From assembly GCA_021199355.1 (NCBI GenBank), contig JAJQIF010000011.1, forward strand, positions 1-64,000: a stretch of DNA of 64,000 nucleotides. Direction: 5' to 3'. The notes below the pieces were generated by a model. It saw only the letters and a list, made by a program, of their open reading frames with translations. It made no database searches and had not been told where the DNA came from. The translations under genes were made by a program, and so were the position numbers. Numbering within the stretch: the stretch's first letter is position 1; each line of letters opens with the position of its first letter. Source of the stretch: Oscillospiraceae bacterium. Lineage in GTDB: Bacteria; Bacillota; Clostridia; Oscillospirales; Ruminococcaceae. Positions 14,902 to 23,720 of the stretch are shown here, piece after piece.

Positions 14902-16368
14902 ATGAAGAAGATTATTGCATTGCTGTTGGCTTCCATAATGATTTTCGCTCTTGTCGGATGCGGAAGTTCAAACCGTGAAGTTGTACAGCTTACATTTGCC
15001 ACACAGGATGCCGAGGCTATCCTCAATGCGGCGGGAATTTATCTGCCGGATGCCGAGGACACCGAGGTGTCTGGAAGCTCCATCACATGGTTCGCGTGGT
15101 ATGACGACATGCAGAACTATTCCGAGGACGAAATCATAAACTCCGGCTACTGGACCTTCCAGGAGAAATACGGTTGCTCGATCGAGTGGTACGAGTGCAC
15201 CTGGGACACAAGATATGATGAGCTCGCAAACCTGATTCTCGCGTCCAACTCGCCCGACTTTTACCCCGGCGACAACGAGGTCTTCCCGAACAGCTGTCTG
15301 AAGGGCATCTTCGTCCCCGTCGACGACTATATCGACTATGACGATCCCCTCTGGGAGGGCGAAAAGGAATATGCCTACACCTACTTCTCCATCAAGGACA
15401 GACCTTATATAATAGTATACGACAACACCTTCACCAATGTCGTCGCGTATAACAGAAGAGTTATGGACGAAAACGGCTTCGACGACCCTGCCGAGCTCTA
15501 TTATAATGATGAGTGGACCTGGGATGTCTTCTATGAGATGTGCGTCGAGTTCTCCGATGCTGACGAGGACAAGTATGCTCTTGACGGCTTCTGGTACAGC
15601 GCAGGTATCATGCATTCCTGCGGCGAGACGATAGTCGTCTATAACACCGAGACCCAGCAGTTCGAAAACAATTCCGACTCGGCGGCAATCGAGAGAGCGG
15701 CTTCGCTCCTCTATGACCTTTCGAAGAACGGTTGCATCTATCCGAGATGGAACAACGAAAACTGGAACACAAGAAACAACTCCACCACCGGCGGCGGTAT
15801 CAAGGAGGGTCTTTGCCTCTTCTATGTCGGCGGCTCGTGGATGTTCACCGACACGGTTGAGAATATCGAAGCTGTCTGGGGCGATATGTCCGAGGGCGAG
15901 CTCATGTTCGTTCCCCTTCCCCGTGACGACGACGGCAACGGCTACTACTATACCGAATCCGCTTCCTCCGGCTACTGCATAGTTCAGGGCGCTCCGAACC
16001 CCGAGGGTGTTGCGCTTCTTGCGGCTTGCATGAGATTCAAGGTCCTCGATCCGACGGTCGTCGACATCGACAGACTTCAGCTTGAGGAGACCTACCTCTG
16101 GACTTCCGACATGCTCGACATGTACGACGTGTGCTATGAGCTCTCGACCTCGACCGACAACATCCTCGTTGTCTACGGCGCAGGCTACGGCACCAAGCTC
16201 GAATCGGTCGTTTCGACCTATGAAGGCATCGCCGACTCGGCAGATCCGACCACCTGGGCACAGCTCAAGGAGTCCTATGACGAACAGCTTGAGTACTATA
16301 TCCAGCAGCTGAACAGCCAGATTGCGGAGTATGACCCGTATAGTCTGGATAGCGATTATGATAGCTGA
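14902..16368 (+). CDS. Extracellular solute-binding lipoprotein (sugar-type, family 1)
   Basis: 488 residues. A lipoprotein signal (MKKIIALLLASIMIFALVGC) ends in the lipobox LVGC, so the protein is anchored outside the membrane at C20. The body resembles ABC family 1 (maltose/oligosaccharide-type) binding proteins: ITWFAWYD at the first strand, then FQEKYGCSIEWY and a mid-protein WTWDVFYEMC. It is rich in Asp, Tyr and Trp. No permease or ATPase gene is adjacent, so it either feeds a transporter encoded elsewhere or is a receptor. It has its own promoter and terminator. The ligand is unknown. Confidence 0.75.
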   Translation: MKKIIALLLASIMIFALVGCGSSNREVVQLTFATQDAEAILNAAGIYLPDAEDTEVSGSSITWFAWYDDMQNYSEDEIINSGYWTFQEKYGCSIEWYECTWDTRYDELANLILASNSPDFYPGDNEVFPNSCLKGIFVPVDDYIDYDDPLWEGEKEYAYTYFSIKDRPYIIVYDNTFTNVVAYNRRVMDENGFDDPAELYYNDEWTWDVFYEMCVEFSDADEDKYALDGFWYSAGIMHSCGETIVVYNTETQQFENNSDSAAIERAASLLYDLSKNGCIYPRWNNENWNTRNNSTTGGGIKEGLCLFYVGGSWMFTDTVENIEAVWGDMSEGELMFVPLPRDDDGNGYYYTESASSGYCIVQGAPNPEGVALLAACMRFKVLDPTVVDIDRLQLEETYLWTSDMLDMYDVCYELSTSTDNILVVYGAGYGTKLESVVSTYEGIADSADPTTWAQLKESYDEQLEYYIQQLNSQIAEYDPYSLDSDYDS

Positions 16369-16387
16369 TTGCGAATGTTGATATGAA

Positions 16388-16415
16388 AACGCCGCCCTGT
16401 TGGGCGGCGTTTTTC
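16388..16415 (+). terminator. Terminator of the orphan binding-protein gene
   Basis: Stem ACGCCGCCC / GGGCGGCGT, four-base loop, then TTTTT. Confidence 0.9.
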
Positions 16416-16650
16416 ATTCCCCCATCATGAATTATCGAAATCTCAAACTTGCAAAATCCTCGCTTTTGTGCTCGAAAAATTGCCGAATATGAATTTTTTC
16501 GTGCACGAACCGTCATGGCGGATTTTATGTTTCCTTAACAAAGGCTTCCAGTTTCGTCTACTTTTCGGGTATCAGAACCTAAAAATTGTCCAAAACGGCG
16601 AGAAAAATCTCGCTCGTTTTTTGCATTATCGCCTAAATTTGCAAGGTCTA
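16416..16650. other. Gene-free spacer
   Basis: AT-rich sequence between a terminator and the next promoter. Only short implausible frames are present; I see no RNA gene or clear repeat. Confidence 0.5.
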
Positions 16651-16679
16651 TTGACAAGTGAACTTAAAAGGCGTATAAT
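16651..16679 (+). promoter_or_regulatory. Promoter of the oligopeptide importer operon
   Basis: TTGACA (16651-16656), 17-bp spacer, TATAAT (16674-16679). A structured leader of about 185 nt follows, with a CGTGA...TCACG hairpin near its 5' end (about 16689-16717). Confidence 0.82.
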
Positions 16680-16869
16680 GAAACAATCGTGAAGGTAGGG
16701 GCACCCTCCTCTCACGGAGTCAACACTTTTTGTGGCTGATTTCAGTGATTGAAAAGGATGAAACCGCCTCACACGGGAAACAGCTCGCATGAAAATGCGA
16801 ATTTCCAAAGCACGCATCGGGCGTTGTGCTAAAAACGCCTGCGCGAAATTTATTGGAGGTAAATCTAAC

Positions 16870-19131
16870 ATGAAAAGACTACTTGCTATGATCTTAGCTG
16901 TTGCAATGGTTCTTTCCTGCTTCTCCGCTTGCGGCGACACTGCTACTAATGACAGTTCCACCACCAATTCGGCTGACAGCACCGGCGATTCCACTGCTAC
17001 AGACGACACAGCTACAGAGAATCCTACCGAGCCGGTAGATCCCTATGCTGACTATGAGATCTGGGTCGAGAACGAAGATGGAACCACTTCCATCGACTTC
17101 GAGCAGTACACTGCACTTTCTGCAGCTATCTACTCCGACGTTCTTGGCGAATACTACGATTACTATCAGGCAGCTTCCGAGGCTGAGACCGTTTCTGAAA
17201 AGTACGCTCTCTATGCTATCGCTGAGGCTAAGCTCCTTGAAGAGTGCGTATTCGTTTCCACTACTTACAACGGTGGCGGACAGGCTATGAGCCGCGTTAT
17301 GGTTCGTTCCGGCGACTATGCTCTTTGGGGCTCTGACTCCGACAGAATGCACAACTACGTTGTTACCAACGAGATCATCTCTGTTGCTGACAGAACCTAC
17401 CTCAAGGAACTCTGGGAAGAGCTCAAGGGCACAGGCACCTACCTCGAGACTGCTAAGGCTTATCTCACCGAGCAGGGCTACACCTTCGACGATGAGTATG
17501 TAAACAGCTACACCGGTGATGCCGAGACCTTCGACGTTCTCGCTACTTCACAGGCTACCGACTCTGAGAAGGTTATCCAGTGCTACGACGGACTCGTTGA
17601 GTACGATTCTGAAGGCGTTCTTCAGCCGGCACTCGCTGAGAGCTGGGAAGTTTCCGAAGACGGTCTTACCTGGACCTTCCACATCCGTGAAGGTGTTACA
17701 TGGGTTGACTCTCAGGGCAGATATGTAGCAGACGTTACTGCTGACGACTGGGTTGCAGCTATGCAGCACATGCTCGATGCAGCCGGCGGACTTGAGTACC
17801 TCGTTGACGGCGAAGTCGGTATGGCTATCGTTGGCGCTTACGAGTATCTCTCCGGCGAAATCACCGACTTCTCTGAGGTTGGCGTTAAGGCTGTTGACAC
17901 CTACACCCTTCAGTACACCCTCGTAGAGCCTTGCTCTTACTTCGAGACTATGCTCGGCTACTCCTGCTTCGCTCCTATGAGCAGAAGCTACTATGAGTCC
18001 CAGGGCGGTAAGTTCGGCGCTGATTATGATCCTTCTGCTTCCGACTACTACTATGGAACTACTTTCGAGAACATCGCTTACTGCGGTCCGTACATCATCA
18101 CTCAGTACACCAACGAGAACACCATCAAGTGGGAGTACAACGAGTCCTACTGGAATCCTGACAATGTTCAGATCCACTCTATCACTTGGCTCTACAACGA
18201 TGGTTCCGACGTTACCAAGCAGTACAATGACTTCATCTCCGGTTTGGTTGACTCTGTAAGTATCTCCACTTCAATCGCTGCTATCGCAGAGGCTGATGGA
18301 TACTCCACCGACAACTACATCTACCGTGCTGACCTCGGTACTACTTCTTACCTCGCATTCTACAACATCTACAGAACCTGCTTCGCTAACTTCAACGACA
18401 GCACCGTTCTCGTATCCGGTCTTTCCGAAGAAGAGGCTACAAGAACCAACGTCGCAATGCTCAACACTCACTTCAGAAGAGCTATCACTTATGCTGTAGA
18501 CAGAATTTCCTACAACGCTCAGTTCTACGGCGAGGATATCGCTGCAGTTCGTGTATCCAACTCTTACGTTCCCGGTGACTTCGTTGTCCTCGAGGAAGAA
18601 GTAACTGTTGACATTAACGGCACTGCTACCACCTTCCCGGCTGGCACCTACTACGGTGAAATCCGTCAGGCTCAGCTCGATGCTGATGGCGTAGCTATCA
18701 AGTCTTGGGATCCCGAGACCAACTCTTCCGCAGGTTACGATGGATACTACAACGTTGACAACGCTGTTGCTGAACTCGAAATCGCTATCGAAGAGCTCGC
18801 TGCTCAGGGCGTAGTTATCGACGAGGATAATCCTATCCACATCGAATTCGTTACCACCGGTGCTGTTGAGACTTATGTAAACGGCGCTAACGCTTGGAAG
18901 CAGTCTGTTGAGTCCGCACTCGGCGGAAAGGTCGTCATCGACATCGTCGCTGCTGACGCTACCTCCGATTGGTACTATGCTTGCTACTACTTCAGCTATG
19001 GTTACGAAGCTAACTTCAACATCAACACCTTGTCCGGTTGGGGTCCTGACTACGGCGATCCTTCCACTTATCTCGGAACCTTCCTCGACAGCTACTCCGG
19101 CTACATGGTCAAGAGCATCGGTATCTATTAA
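16870..19131 (+). CDS. Oligopeptide-binding lipoprotein (SBP family 5), apparently circularly permuted
   Basis: 753 residues from the ATG after GGAGGT. Lipobox FSAC (C21) and a Ser/Thr/Asp-rich linker (22-60) anchor it outside. From about residue 210 it reads as the beginning of an OppA-type protein (SYTGDAETFDVLATSQATDS, PALAESWEVSEDGLTWTFHI, then NTHFRRAITYAVDR). It stops abruptly after GWGPDYGDPSTYLGTF, where relatives continue for 100-150 residues. Residues about 75-205 look like that missing end: YYDYYQAASEAETVSEKYAL, IAEAKLLEECVF, AMSRVMVRSG. The order is therefore C-part then N-part. Codons ending in T/C (GCT, GTT) suggest high expression. It is first of five importer genes. Confidence 0.85.
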   Translation: MKRLLAMILAVAMVLSCFSACGDTATNDSSTTNSADSTGDSTATDDTATENPTEPVDPYADYEIWVENEDGTTSIDFEQYTALSAAIYSDVLGEYYDYYQAASEAETVSEKYALYAIAEAKLLEECVFVSTTYNGGGQAMSRVMVRSGDYALWGSDSDRMHNYVVTNEIISVADRTYLKELWEELKGTGTYLETAKAYLTEQGYTFDDEYVNSYTGDAETFDVLATSQATDSEKVIQCYDGLVEYDSEGVLQPALAESWEVSEDGLTWTFHIREGVTWVDSQGRYVADVTADDWVAAMQHMLDAAGGLEYLVDGEVGMAIVGAYEYLSGEITDFSEVGVKAVDTYTLQYTLVEPCSYFETMLGYSCFAPMSRSYYESQGGKFGADYDPSASDYYYGTTFENIAYCGPYIITQYTNENTIKWEYNESYWNPDNVQIHSITWLYNDGSDVTKQYNDFISGLVDSVSISTSIAAIAEADGYSTDNYIYRADLGTTSYLAFYNIYRTCFANFNDSTVLVSGLSEEEATRTNVAMLNTHFRRAITYAVDRISYNAQFYGEDIAAVRVSNSYVPGDFVVLEEEVTVDINGTATTFPAGTYYGEIRQAQLDADGVAIKSWDPETNSSAGYDGYYNVDNAVAELEIAIEELAAQGVVIDEDNPIHIEFVTTGAVETYVNGANAWKQSVESALGGKVVIDIVAADATSDWYYACYYFSYGYEANFNINTLSGWGPDYGDPSTYLGTFLDSYSGYMVKSIGIY

Positions 19132-19201
19132 TTTAGAACCTGCTCCGAATCAGATCAATTTAATCTGAATAGCAAAGCTTTAAATCTTAATCAGAGTATC
19201 T

Positions 19202-19229
19202 GCCCCCAAGAGTCAAGGCTTTTGGGGGC
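19202..19229 (+). other. Stem-loop after the binding-protein gene
   Basis: GCCCCCAA / TTGGGGGC stem without a T run, in the 254-bp gap before the permease genes. It probably protects or partly ends the abundant binding-protein mRNA, so the downstream genes are made at lower level. Confidence 0.6.
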
Positions 19230-19385
19230 TCTCTGATAAAGAATCTTTTAGGGCTTTAAAGAGGAATCAACATTTTCTTGGAATCCGACGACTTAAGGGT
19301 CGGATTTCCGCAGGAGAACCTAACGACTAAAAACAACAATGGGGAATGGCGGCGGTTGTTTCCCGCGTAAGGAACGGTGGACAAA

Positions 19386-20957
19386 GTGGCAAAATATCTA
19401 GTAAAAAGAATACTAACGGGTTTGCTCTCTATCATTGCAGTCATAGCAATCGTCATGGTCCTGATATATTCCCTTATGGACAGGACGCTGATATTCGCAC
19501 AGGACACTGTTTACTCGAAACAGAGCAACAATAACAAAACCATCTACCAGTATCAGAAGTGGGAGGAGTATGGCTACCTTGACTATGTAACCTACAACGA
19601 CTATCTCAACGAACTGGTGGCAAACGGCGAGATTGATGAGGACACCAAGTCTACAGTCACTTCAATCGCCAGAAAATCGGAAAACGACTCGGAAGAAGTC
19701 GCGGAATATGTTCAGAAGTTCACTGAATACTATCAGAGTCAGGGCTATACTGTTATAAGGTTGGACGCTGTTATGATGACCGACACCAAGGTTGCGACCG
19801 GTGGTAACCAACAGCTCTTTGCTTATAAGAATATACCCGTCATCTCCCGACTCTGGACGTATCTTACAAGCATTTTGACATTCGACAACATCAACGCAGT
19901 TACCGACGACGTCGGAGAGCGTGGACTCACCTTTACATGGTACGACCCTGTTTACGGCGGAGACACCTTCTCGCCCGCAATCATCGGCAACGGCACAACA
20001 CATAAGTACCTATTATACTTTGACAACGAGTTCCCGTTTATCCATCAGAACTTTGTGACGATAAACCTGGGAGTTTCATACACAGTCAATCAGGGTATTG
20101 ATATCACCAATACCATGTCAGACAAACAAGGTAGCTACTCAAAGAGAGAGGTTACATACCCGACGGGCTTGACGGAACAGAGCGCCGATAATCTTCACAC
20201 GGCGAAGTATGTTTCGGGAAGCCTTGAGAGTAATATCGTCTACTCGGAGAGATATACCGACAACTACACCAATACGACCACCTACAAGACAGGACGTTCG
20301 AGAATCGGTTATTCGTTCATAATCGGTATCCTTTCGACGATTATGGCTTATGTCCTCGGTATTCCTCTCGGAATCCTCATGGCACAGCACAAGGACGGAT
20401 TCCTTGACAAGCTCGGAACTCTTTACATCATCTTCATGATTGCGGTTCCTTCGCTTGCATATATCTTCCTGTTCAAGGCAATAGGCGGAAACCTCGGGTT
20501 CCCGACGACGTTCATTATCGACACGGAAGTCCCGGCGATGTACATCCTGCCTATCGTTTCACTGGCTTTGCCTTCGGTTGCAAGCCTGATGAAGTGGTTG
20601 CGTAGATACATGATCGACCAGATGAATTCCGACTACGTCAAGTTTGCACGCGCAGGCGGTCTTTCGGAAGGCGAAATCTTCAGAAACCACATCTTAAAGA
20701 ATGCGGTTATCCCGATTGTACACGGTATTCCCGGAAGCATCCTTGGAGCTCTTACAGGCGCCATCATCACCGAGCGTGTATACTCGGTTCCCGGTACCGG
20801 TAACCTCCTCACGAGAGCTATCAACGCTTACGATAACTCGGTTATCGTCGGTGTAACGCTCTTCTATGCAGTGCTGTCCGTTGTCTCGCTTATCGCCGGC
20901 GACCTTCTTATGAGCGCTGTCGACCCGAGAATCAACTTTACTTCGAAAGCGCGGTGA
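19386..20957 (+). CDS. Oligopeptide ABC permease (OppB/AmiC-like) with a large external domain
   Basis: 523 residues from GTG at 19386, placed 11 bases after AAGGAA; a GTG nine bases earlier is too close to it. The start MAKYLVKRILTGLLSIIAVI is typical of OppB. After the first membrane helix comes an external region of about 220 residues (about 45-270), then five helices with the BPD_transp_1 core and coupling motif FARAGGLSEGEIFRNHILKN. Plain OppB proteins have about 310 residues; AmiC of streptococci has a comparable external insert. The external domain may contact the unusual binding protein. Six bases separate it from the next gene. Confidence 0.9.
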   Translation: MAKYLVKRILTGLLSIIAVIAIVMVLIYSLMDRTLIFAQDTVYSKQSNNNKTIYQYQKWEEYGYLDYVTYNDYLNELVANGEIDEDTKSTVTSIARKSENDSEEVAEYVQKFTEYYQSQGYTVIRLDAVMMTDTKVATGGNQQLFAYKNIPVISRLWTYLTSILTFDNINAVTDDVGERGLTFTWYDPVYGGDTFSPAIIGNGTTHKYLLYFDNEFPFIHQNFVTINLGVSYTVNQGIDITNTMSDKQGSYSKREVTYPTGLTEQSADNLHTAKYVSGSLESNIVYSERYTDNYTNTTTYKTGRSRIGYSFIIGILSTIMAYVLGIPLGILMAQHKDGFLDKLGTLYIIFMIAVPSLAYIFLFKAIGGNLGFPTTFIIDTEVPAMYILPIVSLALPSVASLMKWLRRYMIDQMNSDYVKFARAGGLSEGEIFRNHILKNAVIPIVHGIPGSILGALTGAIITERVYSVPGTGNLLTRAINAYDNSVIVGVTLFYAVLSVVSLIAGDLLMSAVDPRINFTSKAR

Positions 20958-20963
20958 TAGAAT

Positions 20964-21938
20964 ATGACAACAGCTGAAATATCTGAAAAGTACGGTCTTT
21001 CAAAGGAAGAGCTCTTCGCACACGTTGAGAACGATGCAGAAGAGGCAGAAAGAATAACCGCTCCGCGTTATTCCTACTGGCACTCGGTCTTCCGCGTATT
21101 CTTCCGCAAGAAGATTAATATCGTAATCCTCGCACTCCTCGCATTCATCGTCATATTTACATATGTCTATCCGGCGGTCACCAATTACGACAAGTTTGCA
21201 AACATCATGGATGCAAGTGCGAAGCACCTTACTCCTGCCGCCGCAATGGAGAAGTTCGGCTACAATATCCACTGGATATTCGGTGCCGGCGCTTCAGGTC
21301 AGTCGACCTTTGACGCTATCTGGTATGGTGCAAGAATCTCTGTATCGCTCGCATTCATCTGCGCCGCAATCAACATGGTTATCGGTGTAGTCTTGGGTGC
21401 TGTCTGGGGCTTCTCGAAGAGAGTTGACTCCATCATGATTCCGATTTACAACATCGTCGGAAACATCCCTTATGTACTCCTCATCTCCGTACTCGTAATG
21501 CTCTTTACCGCTTCGTTCTGGACGATGGTATTCGCCCTGACGATAACGGGCTGGATCGGAATAGCCTACTTCATTCGAACGCAGGTTGTAATCATACGAG
21601 ACCGAGAATATAACCTCGCATCAAAGTGTCTTGGAACGTCCACCTTCAAGATAGCTATAAAGAACATCCTGCCGTTCATGACCTCCGTCATCGTTACTCA
21701 GGCGGCTACCGAAATTCCTTCCTACATAGGCTACGAAGTATTCCTTGCCTACATCGGAATGGGTCTTTCGGACATGTCTCTCGGTCGTATGATTTACGAC
21801 GCCGAGTCCGCAATGGTAACTCCCGGCTGGCAGTTCGAGTTCTGGTGCCCGGTTGCTGTAGTCTCCATCATCACAATCGTTCTTTACGTTGTCGGTCAGA
21901 ACTTAGGCGATGCTACCGACCCGAGAACACATATGTAA
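20964..21938 (+). CDS. Oligopeptide ABC permease (OppC/AmiD-like)
   Basis: 324 residues: a cytoplasmic N-terminus of about 45 residues, a first helix (about 53-72), an external loop with FGAGASGQSTFDAIWYGARIS (the usual OppC ...G.D..G rDvfsR/wGaR region), then the BPD_transp_1 core. The coupling loop is LASKCLGTSTFKIAIKNILP. It forms the channel with the OppB-like subunit and ends 15 bp before the first ATPase gene. Confidence 0.93.
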   Translation: MTTAEISEKYGLSKEELFAHVENDAEEAERITAPRYSYWHSVFRVFFRKKINIVILALLAFIVIFTYVYPAVTNYDKFANIMDASAKHLTPAAAMEKFGYNIHWIFGAGASGQSTFDAIWYGARISVSLAFICAAINMVIGVVLGAVWGFSKRVDSIMIPIYNIVGNIPYVLLISVLVMLFTASFWTMVFALTITGWIGIAYFIRTQVVIIRDREYNLASKCLGTSTFKIAIKNILPFMTSVIVTQAATEIPSYIGYEVFLAYIGMGLSDMSLGRMIYDAESAMVTPGWQFEFWCPVAVVSIITIVLYVVGQNLGDATDPRTHM

Positions 21939-21953
21939 TGGGGGTGTAGCTAC

Positions 21954-23708
21954 ATGGAAAATAATGAGAAAAAAGTGTTGCTCTCCGCTAAGGATGTGCA
22001 TCTCCAGTTCAAGGTAAGAGGACGTGTCCTCACAGCCATCCGTGGCATTTCCCTCGATATTTACGAAGAGGAATCCATCGCAATAGTCGGTGAGTCCGGC
22101 TCCGGTAAGTCCGTTTTCACAAAGTGCTTCACCGGTATGAACGACCAGAACGGCTACATCAGCGGCGGCGAAATCATCTATAACGATCCCGAGCTTGCGG
22201 ACACTCACGTTGCCCTCTCAAGCAACATCAAGAGAATCGAAGCAAGCGCAAAGAAGAAGCTTGACGAATATTCAAAGCTCGAATTGGGAGCTGAAACCTA
22301 TAAGGAAATCCTTAATCTCGAATCCGAGAAGAAGGAGCGCGAGGGCTTGAGCTCGGATGAGCTCGGAGAGGAGAAGGCAAAGGAGTCTGACCTTATTGCG
22401 GACAGAACCGACGCCTATAACCTCAAGCTCACGCTCGACTCAAAGAAGGACAAGGCTCAGATCAAGGAGCTGAACGCGAAGATTGACGAGTACGACGCAG
22501 AGCTCAAATCCTTGAGAGCAAAGGCGAAGTCCATCGAGGCTGAGCACAAGAAGGCTCTCAAAGCCGACACTGCTTATCTTGCCACCTATAACGAGAAGAT
22601 GGCGGCTCTGAAGTCGAAGTATCAGCAGGAAATTTCCGGCGAAATCTCCGACGAAACGAGAGAGCGCAACACCGTTCTTGCAAAGGAAATCTGCCTTTCA
22701 ATCGGCAGATACGACATGAAGGACCGCTATTCGCTTCTGAATAAGCTCCTCAAAGCCCTTAAGAAGGCTATGAAGCTCGGCGTTGACCTTGACGATGACA
22801 AGCAGAGAAACTCTGTTTTCGATACCGTTGCGTTCAGAGTTCAGTACCTCGACGAGACCGAGGAAGCTCTTCATGGCACCTGCGTTTTGAACCTTGCAAA
22901 TGTCAAGTTCGATAAGGACTGGGCACAGATTCGCGGTAAGAGAATCGCGACCGTCTTCCAGGACCCGATGACTTCTCTTAATCCGATTATAACAATCGGC
23001 AAGCAGATTACTTCAATCATCATCAAGCATCAGGGATGCAGTGAGGTTGAGGCAAGAAGAAAGGCTCTCGACCTTATGCACAAGGTCGGTATTCCGAACC
23101 CCGAGAAGAGATTCGACGATTATCCCTTCCAGTATTCAGGCGGCATGAGACAGAGAATCGTTATTGCGATTGCCCTCTCCTGCCAACCGAAGATTCTTAT
23201 CTGCGACGAGCCGACAACCGCTCTTGACGTTACGATTCAGGCTCAGATTCTGAAGCTACTCAAGGACCTCCAGAAGGAGTTCCACTACACGATAGTGTTC
23301 ATCACCCATGACCTCGGTGTTGTTGCAAACATTGCTGACAGAGTCGCAGTGCTCTATGCCGGACAGATTATTGAGCTCGGCACCGTCGAAGAGGTATTCT
23401 ATGACCCGAAGCACCCCTACACTTGGGCACTGTTGTCGTCGCTTCCTCAGCTCACACAGAGAAATACAAAGCTCTATTCAATCACCGGTACGCCTCCGTC
23501 GCTTTATAACGAGGTTGTCGGAGATGCGTTTGCGCCGAGAAATCCCTATTGCCTTAAGATAGACACCCTTGAGGAGCCGCCGATGTTCAAGGTCAGCGAC
23601 ACTCACTATGCAAAGACGTGGCTTCTTGATCCCGATGCGCCGAAGGTTGAAAAGCCTGAAGCTATCGACGATATTCACGGTAAGCTCATCAGAGCGTTCA
23701 ACATATAA
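21954..23708 (+). CDS. Oligopeptide ABC ATPase (OppD/AmiE-like) with a coiled-coil insertion
   Basis: 584 residues, against about 330-350 for usual OppD. Walker A GESGSGKS is at 46-53. The chain then departs from the family after GGEIIYND (71-78) and returns near WAQIRGKRIATVFQDPMTSL (about 323). The Q-loop is at 334-338, signature YSGGMRQR at 394-401, Walker B ILICDEP at 414-420 and a C-terminal peptide-importer tail follows. The roughly 235-residue insertion is Lys/Glu/Leu/Ala-rich and helical (ELNAKIDEYDAELKSLRAKA), suggesting an antiparallel coiled coil. ATPase motifs look intact. The role of the insertion is unknown; it sits between Walker A and the Q-loop. Confidence 0.92.
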   Translation: MENNEKKVLLSAKDVHLQFKVRGRVLTAIRGISLDIYEEESIAIVGESGSGKSVFTKCFTGMNDQNGYISGGEIIYNDPELADTHVALSSNIKRIEASAKKKLDEYSKLELGAETYKEILNLESEKKEREGLSSDELGEEKAKESDLIADRTDAYNLKLTLDSKKDKAQIKELNAKIDEYDAELKSLRAKAKSIEAEHKKALKADTAYLATYNEKMAALKSKYQQEISGEISDETRERNTVLAKEICLSIGRYDMKDRYSLLNKLLKALKKAMKLGVDLDDDKQRNSVFDTVAFRVQYLDETEEALHGTCVLNLANVKFDKDWAQIRGKRIATVFQDPMTSLNPIITIGKQITSIIIKHQGCSEVEARRKALDLMHKVGIPNPEKRFDDYPFQYSGGMRQRIVIAIALSCQPKILICDEPTTALDVTIQAQILKLLKDLQKEFHYTIVFITHDLGVVANIADRVAVLYAGQIIELGTVEEVFYDPKHPYTWALLSSLPQLTQRNTKLYSITGTPPSLYNEVVGDAFAPRNPYCLKIDTLEEPPMFKVSDTHYAKTWLLDPDAPKVEKPEAIDDIHGKLIRAFNI

Positions 23709-23720
23709 GGGGGTTTTGAC

